A stretch of DNA of 10,796 nt, taken from NCBI GenBank assembly GCA_017631705.1, contig JAGBSU010000032.1:1-10796 (forward strand), given 5' to 3'. Below are positions 1 to 6,148 of the stretch, piece by piece. This stretch comes from Clostridia bacterium. Its GTDB lineage: Bacteria > Bacillota > Clostridia > Oscillospirales > Acutalibacteraceae. The translations under genes were made by a program, and so were the position numbers. The notes under the pieces were generated by a model. It ran no database searches. It saw only the letters and a list, made by a program, of their open reading frames with translations, and was not told where the DNA came from. How positions within the stretch are numbered: the stretch's first letter is position 1; the number at the start of each line of letters is the position of its first letter.

Positions 1-54
1 AAAACGGTTGTTGGAACAACCCATGGTACGTCTGCCGTAATACGCATGATTCAA
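1..54 (-). CDS. Possible 5' end of an unidentified gene, cut by window edge
   Basis: A minus-strand gene may begin here and continue beyond position 1. A purine-rich ribosome-binding region (AGGAGAAGGAGAGAGG in the RNA sense, about 58-73) precedes two possible starts. TTG at 54-52 lies 8 nt after AAGGAG and reads MNHAYYGRRTMGCSNNRF. ATG at 47-45 lies 10 nt after GAGAGG, in another frame, and reads MRITADVPWVVPTTV. I recognise neither peptide. With at most 18 codons visible, the frame cannot be decided, and coding potential itself is inferred only from the ribosome binding site, the upstream promoter-like boxes and the preceding terminator. Confidence 0.25.
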   Translation of the reverse strand, partial: MNHAYYGRRTMGCSNNRF

Positions 55-78
55 TGTCCTCTCTCCTTCTCCTATTTT

Positions 79-90
79 GGGAATATTCCC
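79..90. repeat. 12-bp perfect palindrome GGGAATATTCCC
   Basis: GGGAATATTCCC is a perfect inverted repeat with no spacer. It lies between the putative -10 box at 96-101 and the putative start of the left-edge gene, roughly where that transcript would begin. The position would suit a repressor operator, but no regulator is identifiable and a 12-bp palindrome can occur by chance. Confidence 0.3.
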
Positions 91-95
91 TTATC

Positions 96-124
96 ATTCT
101 ATGAGCGTGTCCATAGATGGTGAA
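96..124 (-). promoter_or_regulatory. Weak sigma-A-like promoter for the left-edge gene
   Basis: On the minus strand a TTCACC box (119-124, four of six to TTGACA) is separated by 17 nt from TAGAAT (96-101, five of six to TATAAT). It lies just past the terminator of the nucleoside-transport operon, so a gene leftward would need a promoter here. The match is moderate and the call is inferred. Confidence 0.3.
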
Positions 125-136
125 AGGAAAATGAAA

Positions 137-171
137 AACAGCCGCATCAGTTCAAAACCGATGCGGCTGTT
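137..171 (-). terminator. Intrinsic terminator of the xpt-bmpA-nupOPQ operon
   Basis: A perfect 12-bp stem (AACAGCCGCATC at 137-148 with GATGCGGCTGTT at 160-171) has an 11-nt loop. On the minus strand it is followed by TTTTTCATTTTCC. It begins 11 nt after the nupQ stop codon, as expected for the end of the operon. Confidence 0.88.
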
Positions 172-181
172 CGCTTGTTTT

Positions 182-1168
182 TTATCGTTCTTCGCGGAAA
201 TACGGTAATCCCAAACCTTGCGGAGGTTGGTGTTCGCGTTTTTTTCGCATACTAACAATTGTGAGAACAACAATTGTTACCAAATAGGGTAAAATCTCAA
301 GAAGTTTTTGGTCTTTAGTGCTAAGACCTAATAAGAAAGGACCAACAACATATAGAGCACCAAAGGCAATAGAACCGAAAATAGCAATAGTGGGGCGCCA
401 TACGGCAAAGATTACTAACGCCACAGACAACCAACCAAATTGGTCGAGTATGTTGTTCTGCCAGTTAGCGGCAGCGAAGTCCATTACATAGTAAAGACCA
501 CCCATTCCGGAAATAATTCCGCCAAGGCACGTAGCAACGTACTTATAACGGTTCACGTTGATACCGGCAGCATCCGCCGTTGCAGGAGCTTCGCCCACCG
601 CACGGAGATTCAGACCGATTCGGGTTTTGGTAATCACAAAAGAAACAACCACCGCTATTACGATTGCGAGGTAGGTCATAAACCCATAGGACAAGACAAT
701 GTCACCAAACACTCCCAGCTTGTCAGCAAACGGAAGCGATGCTCTATACGCTTTACCTATTTCTGGGAAAGCGGCAATACCGGTACCTCCCATTTTTTGG
801 TTAATCATACTGCCGATAAAGTTACTAATGCCGACACCAAAGGTTGTCAAAGCAAGACCGGTAACGTTTTGGTTGGTTTTGAGGGTAATGGTCAAAAAGC
901 AATAGATAAGAGTGGTTAGCAACGAACCTAAAATACAGCAAGCAAGCGTGATTAAAACACTGATAACCGGATTGAAGACGACGCCGGATTTTGTATAAAA
1001 ATATGCGCCGACAATGCCGCTGATCGCACCCGAAGCCATAATACCCGGCGTACCAAGGTTTAGATTACCGGATTTTTCAGTGATAATTTCACCTGTGGAA
1101 CCTAAAAGCAAGGTGGAACTCAATCGTATAGACTGTTGAATAAAAGTTATCAACATCTGTAAATTCAT
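182..1168 (-). CDS. nupQ: Nucleoside ABC transporter permease, NupQ type
   Basis: This is an inner-membrane permease of the BPD_transp_2 family, the shorter of the two permeases in Bmp-type nucleoside importers (B. subtilis NupNOPQ, Treponema PnrABCDE). The 328 residues form a chain of hydrophobic segments. The N-terminal block GEIITEKSGNLNLGTPGIM (residues 26-44) matches the family pattern GE-I-E-SG-LNLG-EG. GEAPATADAAGINV (192-205) is the cytoplasmic loop expected to contact the ATPase. The ATG overlaps the upstream permease stop by four bases (ATGA), and GGGGG lies just upstream, indicating translational coupling. It is the last gene of the operon. Nucleoside specificity is inferred from the family and from the xpt and riboswitch context; the sequence alone does not prove the substrate. 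Confidence 0.92.
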   Translation of the reverse strand: MNLQMLITFIQQSIRLSSTLLLGSTGEIITEKSGNLNLGTPGIMASGAISGIVGAYFYTKSGVVFNPVISVLITLACCILGSLLTTLIYCFLTITLKTNQNVTGLALTTFGVGISNFIGSMINQKMGGTGIAAFPEIGKAYRASLPFADKLGVFGDIVLSYGFMTYLAIVIAVVVSFVITKTRIGLNLRAVGEAPATADAAGINVNRYKYVATCLGGIISGMGGLYYVMDFAAANWQNNILDQFGWLSVALVIFAVWRPTIAIFGSIAFGALYVVGPFLLGLSTKDQKLLEILPYLVTIVVLTIVSMRKKREHQPPQGLGLPYFREER

Positions 1169-2298
1169 GATTTTCCCCCTTTCTTTACACCGCGGAAGTT
1201 GATTTTATAACGAGTGAAAAACTCACATGCAATAATCGAAAAAATCACAATGGCGGTTAGTATGTCGCCGATACTGTTATCAATTCGGAATGCAGAAGTG
1301 GCAAATTTACTACCTACACTTAAAAAGACAATTAACATCGCGACCGGTATCATTAACAAGGGATTAAATTTGGCCATCCACGAGACCATGATAGCCGTAA
1401 AACCTTGGCCACCGACAATAGACGGTTTGATAGAGTGTTTATCGCCGGCAATAATCATAAAACCAACTAATCCGCAAATGGCACCTGAAATTGCAACTGT
1501 TCGTAAAATTACTTTTTTGACATTGATTCCAATATATTTGGCCGTGTTTTCACTTTCACCTACGACCGAAATTTCATAGCCTTGTTTGCTGTATTTAAGA
1601 TAGATGAACATAAATACAACAACCGCGGCAACAATTAAAATATTAGACAGATAATCACGACCTAAGAATTCGGGTAAATACCCGTATTCCGTCCGTTCGT
1701 TAATAATACCAAGGTCACTTCTGCCAGAACGGTCTTTGACCATGATAAAATACGATACCAATGTCATTGACACATAGTTCATCATTAGGGTAAACAGGGT
1801 TTCGTTAGTGCTCCAAAAGGCTTTGCAAACAGCCGGAATAAGCGCCCACAGCGCTCCAACGAGAACACTTAAAACCACCATGATGAGTAGCAAAACGGTA
1901 TCATTTACCTTGCCGCCAAATTCAATCATACAATATGCCGAAGCAAGACAGCCCATAAGCACTTGCCCTTCGGCACCGATGTTCCAAAACTTCATTTTAA
2001 AAGCCGGGGTAACAGCAAGGGAAATACAGAGCAACATCGCCATGATGTGCACCGATTCCATATACTTTTTGTTGATACCAGAATTGGCAATTGATGTTCC
2101 GACAACACCTTCGTACATGGATTTAAAAATCTGTAACGGGTTAGAACCGGTAATCGTCCAAATAAGAACGGCACTAATTACCAAGGCTATTAAAATACCC
2201 ACAAAATGAATCAACATAGATTTCCCTAAACCGACATCATCACGTTTGGTAATGTGAATCAACGGTTCGTGATGGCTTTTCAACCGATTTTCAGTCAT
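1165..2298 (-). CDS. nupP: Nucleoside ABC transporter permease, NupP type
   Basis: This is the larger permease of the nucleoside importer, 377 residues from the ATG at 2298. An upstream in-frame GTG at 2307 is rejected because it overlaps the GGAGG ribosome binding site, whereas the ATG sits 8 nt after it. A basic cytoplasmic N-terminus (about residues 1-25) precedes several transmembrane segments. WNIGAEGQ (105-112), STNETLFTLMMNY (163-175) and the ATPase-contacting loop GESENTAKYIGINV (247-260) are conserved features of BPD_transp_2 sugar and nucleoside permeases. The start overlaps the end of the ATPase gene by 8 nt (ATGACTGA), and the stop overlaps nupQ by 4 nt, so the three transport genes are translationally coupled. 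It should pair with NupQ as a heterodimeric channel in the cytoplasmic membrane. Confidence 0.92.
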   Translation of the reverse strand: MTENRLKSHHEPLIHITKRDDVGLGKSMLIHFVGILIALVISAVLIWTITGSNPLQIFKSMYEGVVGTSIANSGINKKYMESVHIMAMLLCISLAVTPAFKMKFWNIGAEGQVLMGCLASAYCMIEFGGKVNDTVLLLIMVVLSVLVGALWALIPAVCKAFWSTNETLFTLMMNYVSMTLVSYFIMVKDRSGRSDLGIINERTEYGYLPEFLGRDYLSNILIVAAVVVFMFIYLKYSKQGYEISVVGESENTAKYIGINVKKVILRTVAISGAICGLVGFMIIAGDKHSIKPSIVGGQGFTAIMVSWMAKFNPLLMIPVAMLIVFLSVGSKFATSAFRIDNSIGDILTAIVIFSIIACEFFTRYKINFRGVKKGGKS

Positions 2299-3829
2299 TT
2301 TGTTCACCTCCGTGGGATTTTGTCATTAACAATCCAATCTCTTCCTTGGTGGTGTGACGGCTGTCGACAAATCCGGTAATTTGACCGGAGCCAATCACAA
2401 GAATTCTGTCACACAGTTCTATCAAAACATCGAGGTCCTCGCCCACAAAAATAACCGCGACACCTTTTTGTTTTTGTTCATTTAGCAAATTATAAATGGT
2501 ATAGGAAGAGTTGATATCCAAACCACGTACAGGATATGCTGCCATAAGCACCGTTGGTGAAGCCGCAATTTCGCGACCTACCAACACTTTTTGAACGTTG
2601 CCGCCCGACAAACGACGAACCGGTGTGTTGGCAGAAGGGGTTACAACTTCCAATTCATCAATAATGTGATTGGCAAGGTCCTTCGGCCCTTTCTTTTCAA
2701 GGAACAGCGATTTTCCTTTGGTATAGCTACGCAACATCATGTTGTCCACAATGTCCATGTTGCCCACAAGTCCCATGCCTAACCGATCTTCGGGTACAAA
2801 AGAAAGTCTTACGCCAAGTTCACGTATTTGAATAGGAGTCTTATCTTTTAAATTTTCAACCAATCCTGTTTTGGGGTTGTGATATTCGATCTCGCCTTGT
2901 TGAATTTTCTGTAAACCGGCAATAGCTTCCAACAATTCACGTTGACCGGAACCAGCAATACCGGCGATACCTAAAATTTCACCCGAACGCGCCGTGAAAT
3001 TAATATCATCAAGAACCGTAACACCTTCACGGTTAACGCATTTAAGATCTTTAATAATCAAGCGATCTTGTGTATTAACAGGTTCACTGCGTTCGATGTT
3101 CAATTCTATTTTTTTGCCGACCATCATTTCGGTAAGAGACGACTCAGTTGCGTCGGCAGTATTTATCGTACCGATGTATTCCCCTTTTCTCAAAACAGCC
3201 ACTTTGTCCGAAAGAGACAACACCTCATGAAGTTTATGAGTGATAATAATGATTGCCTTGCCATCGTCACGCATACGACGAAGTACTGCAAAAAGTTTCT
3301 CGGCTTCTTGTGGCGTCAAAACGGCCGTGGGTTCATCCAAAATCAAAATATCCGCACCACGGTACAGAACTTTAATAATTTCCACCGTTTGCTTTTCGGA
3401 AACGGACATTTCATGGATTTTCTTCACAGGATCAATATCAAAGCCGTATTTTTCGCTGATTTCACGCACTTTTTGTGTAGCAGCTTTGATATCGAATTTC
3501 CCATCCTTTTTCAGCCCTAAAATAATATTTTCAGTGGCAGAAAAAATATCCACCAGCTTAAAATGCTGATGTATCATACCGATTTTATAATCAAAAGCAT
3601 CTTTGGGAGAACGAATAACCACTTCGTTGCCATCGATAAATATTTGACCACTATCGGGATAATAAATTCCCGAAATCATGTTCATGAGAGTAGTCTTACC
3701 ACTACCGTTTTCACCGAGAATGGATAAAATTTCACCACGGTTTACAACAAGATCAACATTCTTATTGGCAACCACATTCCCAAAGGTTTTGGTAATGCCT
3801 CTCAATTCAATAGCCACATTGGAATTCAC
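2291..3829 (-). CDS. nupO: Nucleoside ABC transporter ATPase, NupO type, two ABC domains
   Basis: This cytoplasmic ATPase energises the NupPQ permease. Its 512 residues contain two ABC domains, the usual layout for sugar and nucleoside importers of the RbsA/NupO group. Domain 1 has Walker A GENGSGKT (39-46), Q-loop IHQHF (86-90), a degenerate signature MSVSEKQ (141-147), Walker B ILILDEPTA (161-169) and switch histidine H198. Domain 2 has an altered Walker A (GIAGSGQR, 290-297, no lysine), an intact LSGGNVQK signature (408-415), AAYPVRGLD (430-438) in place of a normal Walker B, and GED where the switch histidine belongs. Only the site using the domain 1 Walker motifs and the domain 2 signature is likely to be catalytic, which is normal for this family. 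The start is GTG, 7 nt after AGGAGG. It overlaps nupP by 8 nt and is separated from bmpA by 127 nt containing two hairpins. Confidence 0.93.
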   Translation of the reverse strand: MNSNVAIELRGITKTFGNVVANKNVDLVVNRGEILSILGENGSGKTTLMNMISGIYYPDSGQIFIDGNEVVIRSPKDAFDYKIGMIHQHFKLVDIFSATENIILGLKKDGKFDIKAATQKVREISEKYGFDIDPVKKIHEMSVSEKQTVEIIKVLYRGADILILDEPTAVLTPQEAEKLFAVLRRMRDDGKAIIIITHKLHEVLSLSDKVAVLRKGEYIGTINTADATESSLTEMMVGKKIELNIERSEPVNTQDRLIIKDLKCVNREGVTVLDDINFTARSGEILGIAGIAGSGQRELLEAIAGLQKIQQGEIEYHNPKTGLVENLKDKTPIQIRELGVRLSFVPEDRLGMGLVGNMDIVDNMMLRSYTKGKSLFLEKKGPKDLANHIIDELEVVTPSANTPVRRLSGGNVQKVLVGREIAASPTVLMAAYPVRGLDINSSYTIYNLLNEQKQKGVAVIFVGEDLDVLIELCDRILVIGSGQITGFVDSRHTTKEEIGLLMTKSHGGEQND

Positions 3830-3846
3830 AAATACAACCTCCTCTT

Positions 3847-3899
3847 TTCAGCTTTCAAAACAGCGGCTGTGCTGGTTGGCCGCTGTTCTCAAAGCTGAA
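3847..3899 (-). repeat. Large intercistronic hairpin just upstream of nupO
   Basis: Two 21-nt arms (3847-3867 and 3879-3899) pair at 19 of 21 positions around an 11-nt loop. In the mRNA the stem ends about 2 nt before the GAGGAGG ribosome binding site of nupO. There is no T-run after it, so it is not an ordinary terminator. It may stabilise one side of a processed mRNA or modulate nupO translation; both roles are inferred. Confidence 0.75.
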
Positions 3900-3910
3900 T
3901 ATTGAAATAA

Positions 3911-3940
3911 GGCGGAGTACCTGAAAACGGGCACTCCGCC
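3911..3940 (-). terminator. Possible leaky terminator after bmpA
   Basis: The arms GGCGGAGT (3911-3918) and ACTCCGCC (3933-3940) pair perfectly, with two further internal C-G pairs possible. In the bmpA transcript the hairpin begins 16 nt after the stop and is followed by TTATTTCAATATT, a poor T-tract. Partial termination or 3' end protection would give more binding protein than ATPase and permease. That stoichiometry is common in ABC importers, but it is inferred here. Confidence 0.55.
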
Positions 3941-3956
3941 TCACTATCCTATTTCA

Positions 3957-5219
3957 TTAGCTCTTCGGTACAGTGATACCGTCGATAATTACGTTGAAGT
4001 ACGGAGCCGATCTCTTTTCAGATTCGATAAAACGACCGTCGACAATCGCTTCAGTATCCGAAGCAAAGTCGCCAAGATCCACAACGTCCGCAAGGTAGGT
4101 GGTCAGTTTTTCACCGCCAACCGTAAAGGTGTTGGTGTCAAACACGCGCAATTCATCGTTTTCTAATTTAGCTTTTGCTGCGTCAATAGCCTCTTGCGTG
4201 CCTTTGGCAGCGTTTTTAGTAAGAGCAGTCAACTGAACAGCGCCCTCTTTAAGGGTAGCACAGTAGTCAGCCGGAATAGAAGTACCGTCGATAACCGCAT
4301 TGAGCATCATGGTCATGTAAGGTACCCAAGAAATTTTGGAAGAGATAATAGCCGTTTTCGGGCCAATGTTGGAAGTGTCAACATTGTAAGCAACGTTCGG
4401 AACGCCTGCAGCTTCACAAGCAGAAGGTGCACCGGAAGAGTCAGCGTGTTGGCTGATAAGTTTGCAACCAGAAGCAATCAAAGCTTTGGCAGCCGAGTTT
4501 TCTTTTTCGATATCAAACCAGGACTCGGTGTATTGAACTTCCATGGTGACAGTCGGGCATACCGATTTAGCACCCAGATAGAAAGAAGTGTAACCGGAAA
4601 TTACTTCTGCATAGGGGAATGCGCCGACATAACCCATTTTAGCTTCTGCGGCGGTAAATTTGCCAGCAGCAATCATTTCGTTGAGTTTCATACCGGCAGC
4701 AATACCCGCCAAGTAACGGCCTTTGTAGATTTCAGCAAAAGCAGTGTGGTAGTTGCCTACGCCTTCAATCTTACCACGGGTTCCCGTAGCATGGCAGAAT
4801 TGCACATTCGGGAATTCTTTAGCAGCTTTGATCATGTAGGGCTCATGTCCAAAAGAGTCAGCAAAAATCACTTGGCAACCAGCGTTGACCAATTCTTTTG
4901 CCGTGGTGTAGCATTCTTCACCTTCCGGAATACCGGTTTTAATGAGCATTTGTTCTTTGGCAAGGCCAAGATTTTGACAAGCGATTTCTGCGGCATCCAT
5001 AAAGTTCTTGTCATAAGTCGAGTTGGAATCATGCAAGAAGATAAAGCCGACTTTCAAATCAGCTTTTGCCACAGCGGTGATTTTCGCAGGTGTGGTAAGT
5101 TCTACTTCATCAATAGAAAGAACCGTTTTGGGAGTATCACCGTTCGAGGGAGTTTCTCCGCAGCCAGCAAAGCAGAAAATCATTGCGGCCACAAGAAGAA
5201 GTGCCAGTACTTTTTTCAT
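3957..5219 (-). CDS. bmpA: Bmp-family nucleoside-binding lipoprotein of the ABC transporter
   Basis: This is the extracellular substrate-binding component (Bmp/Med family, like NupN of B. subtilis and PnrA of Treponema) that delivers purine nucleosides to NupPQ. The product is 420 residues from the ATG at 5219, 8 nt after GGAGG; a TTG five codons upstream overlaps that site and is rejected. The signal peptide is basic (MKK), then hydrophobic, then the lipobox FAGC with lipidated Cys20, followed by a polar linker. The binding fold begins near residue 56 with VGFIFLHDSNSTYDKNF (57-73) and continues with FADSFGHE (119-126) and GNYHTAFAEIYKGRYLAG (155-172), all typical of the family. It lies 69 nt after xpt and 127 nt before nupO, with hairpins in both gaps, so its dosage may be set separately. 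The exact ligand (guanosine, inosine, adenosine) cannot be read from the sequence. Confidence 0.93.
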   Translation of the reverse strand: MKKVLALLLVAAMIFCFAGCGETPSNGDTPKTVLSIDEVELTTPAKITAVAKADLKVGFIFLHDSNSTYDKNFMDAAEIACQNLGLAKEQMLIKTGIPEGEECYTTAKELVNAGCQVIFADSFGHEPYMIKAAKEFPNVQFCHATGTRGKIEGVGNYHTAFAEIYKGRYLAGIAAGMKLNEMIAAGKFTAAEAKMGYVGAFPYAEVISGYTSFYLGAKSVCPTVTMEVQYTESWFDIEKENSAAKALIASGCKLISQHADSSGAPSACEAAGVPNVAYNVDTSNIGPKTAIISSKISWVPYMTMMLNAVIDGTSIPADYCATLKEGAVQLTALTKNAAKGTQEAIDAAKAKLENDELRVFDTNTFTVGGEKLTTYLADVVDLGDFASDTEAIVDGRFIESEKRSAPYFNVIIDGITVPKS

Positions 5220-5244
5220 TTTCTGTTCCTCCAAAAATTTTTTA

Positions 5245-5275
5245 TTACAACCGCGAATGTCACGCAGTTTTGTAA
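5245..5275 (-). repeat. Hairpin in the xpt-bmpA gap
   Basis: In the RNA sense, TTAC-AA-AACTGCG pairs with CGCGGTT-GTAA around a 7-nt loop, giving 11 pairs with a 2-nt bulge. It is followed by TAAAAAATTTTT and then the bmpA GGAGG. The run after the stem starts with A, so efficient termination is not expected. It may mark an mRNA processing or stabilising site ahead of bmpA. Confidence 0.45.
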
Positions 5276-5288
5276 CCCCTACTAACTT

Positions 5289-5864
5289 TTAGCGGATAAA
5301 GGTAACACCTTTTTGGGCATCCATGGAAGCAATGCGTGCCAAAGATTCGACACGAACACCACGAGCTCGCAACGCGTCACCGCCGCCTTGATAGGCTTTT
5401 TCAATCACAATGCCGGCACCGACAACCGTAGCACCGGCTGCTTCTACCAAGTTGACCAAGCCGTTTAAGGCACAGCCGTTTGCTAAAAAGTCATCCACAA
5501 TCAACACACGGTCACCGGCGTTTAAATATTGTTTGGACACCATGACGGTGTTGACGTTACCGTGCGTGTACGACGGTACCTCTGCGGTATATACGTCATT
5601 GGAAATGTTGCTGGTTTTTGATTTTTTCGCAAACACAACCGGTGCATTAAAATGCCGAGCTGTTAAACAAGCAATGGCAATACCGGATGCTTCAATCGTT
5701 AAAATCTTGTTAACACCGCCATCTTGATACAAACGAGCAAATTCTTTACCGATTTCGTCCAACAAGGTAACGTCAATTTGATGATTTAAAAACGAATCCA
5801 CTTTTAATATATCGGCAGACAAGCATTTTCCGTCTTTGACAATGCGGTCTTCCAGTAGTTTCAT
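5289..5864 (-). CDS. xpt: Xanthine phosphoribosyltransferase
   Basis: This cytosolic purine-salvage enzyme converts xanthine and PRPP to XMP and pyrophosphate. The 191 residues compare with 194 in B. subtilis Xpt. KVDSFLNHQID (21-31) is a hallmark of Xpt, TIEASGIA (56-63) follows, and VLIVDDFLANG (120-130) is the PRPP-binding loop with its paired aspartates. EKAYQGG (155-161) and RVESLARI (171-178) are also Xpt-like. I chose the ATG at 5864, preceded by AGGGGG with a 6-nt spacer. A longer in-frame version would start inside the riboswitch terminator region and is not credible. It is the first gene of the operon, directly behind a purine riboswitch. In many Bacillota xpt is paired with the xanthine permease gene pbuX; here the partner is a nucleoside ABC importer. 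Confidence 0.95.
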   Translation of the reverse strand: MKLLEDRIVKDGKCLSADILKVDSFLNHQIDVTLLDEIGKEFARLYQDGGVNKILTIEASGIAIACLTARHFNAPVVFAKKSKTSNISNDVYTAEVPSYTHGNVNTVMVSKQYLNAGDRVLIVDDFLANGCALNGLVNLVEAAGATVVGAGIVIEKAYQGGGDALRARGVRVESLARIASMDAQKGVTFIR

Positions 5865-5885
5865 GATTATCCCCCTATGAAAAAC

Positions 5886-5912
5886 AAAAAAGCAGAAACC
5901 TGAAGTTCCTGC
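5886..5912 (-). terminator. Riboswitch-controlled terminator upstream of xpt
   Basis: In the RNA sense GCAGGAAC and GTTTCTGC form an 8-bp stem with a 5-nt loop (5892-5912), followed by TTTTTT (5886-5891). It lies between the aptamer and the xpt ribosome binding site. An upstream 12-nt segment of the aptamer (5966-5977) can pair with 5899-5910, which would break this stem, so it is the expected OFF switch when ligand is bound. Confidence 0.9.
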
Positions 5913-5933
5913 AACGGTAAATATAAACATACC

Positions 5934-6002
5934 GTCGATAGCCCAGTTATTTACGGTGACCGGGTAGAAACTTCAAAACCATATCATTTGATATATATCG
6001 AC
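5934..6002 (-). promoter_or_regulatory. Purine riboswitch aptamer, guanine class
   Basis: In the RNA sense the element has P1 GTCG/CGAC (5999-6002 with 5934-5937), a short A/T-rich P2 and loop L2 GATATGG. The J2/3 core follows as GTTTCTA, then P3 (5942-5964) with loop CCGTAAA, and J3/1 GCTAT. L2, L3 and the J2/3 core match the purine aptamer consensus, and the loop-loop contact should form. The specificity position in J3/1 is C (CTAT), as in guanine or hypoxanthine sensors; adenine sensors have T. P2 is weak, with about five Watson-Crick pairs and a T-T next to the loop. Binding of guanine or hypoxanthine should favour the downstream terminator and switch off xpt and, by read-through, the transporter genes. 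I expect repression by abundant purine, as for B. subtilis xpt-pbuX. Confidence 0.96.
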
Positions 6003-6029
6003 AAAATAGTACTTATTAATCACAAATAT

Positions 6030-6058
6030 ATCATACCCTTTTTGCCTAAAAGTGTCAA
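6030..6058 (-). promoter_or_regulatory. Strong sigma-A-type promoter of the xpt operon
   Basis: On the minus strand a perfect TTGACA (6053-6058) is followed after exactly 17 nt by TATGAT (6030-6035, five of six to consensus). Transcription would start near 6023, about 20 nt before the riboswitch P1 stem. This is the only strong promoter seen for the whole operon down to nupQ. Confidence 0.9.
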
Positions 6059-6106
6059 TAGAAAATTTAAAAGAGAATACCTACTTTTTTAATTTTTTTA
6101 TTGTTC

Positions 6107-6140
6107 AAAAAAACAAGTCCGTCGCTGTCGGCGACGGACT
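6107..6140 (-). terminator. Intrinsic terminator of glyQS
   Basis: A 10-bp perfect stem (AGTCCGTCGC at 6116-6125 with GCGACGGACT at 6131-6140) with a 5-nt loop is followed on the minus strand by TTGTTTTTTT. It starts 8 nt after the glyQS stop and separates glyQS from the xpt promoter downstream. Confidence 0.92.
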
Positions 6141-6148
6141 GTTCGGTC

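Noticed and set aside
2300..3000. Degenerate Walker A and missing switch histidine in the second half of NupO as a sign of inactivation
   Set aside because: An asymmetric pair of ATP sites, with the second Walker motifs altered, is usual for double-domain sugar and nucleoside importer ATPases.
4194..5285. Long plus-strand open frame of about 363 codons opposite bmpA
   Set aside because: It is fully antisense to a well-recognised lipoprotein gene, its translation resembles no family I know, and no ribosome binding site or promoter supports it. The other plus-strand frames across 440-3900 and the frames opposite glyQS and the transketolases are rejected for the same reasons.
5865..5930. A 22-residue N-terminal extension of xpt
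   Set aside because: It would be encoded by the riboswitch expression platform and terminator. The ATG at 5864 has its own ribosome binding site and gives the normal Xpt length.
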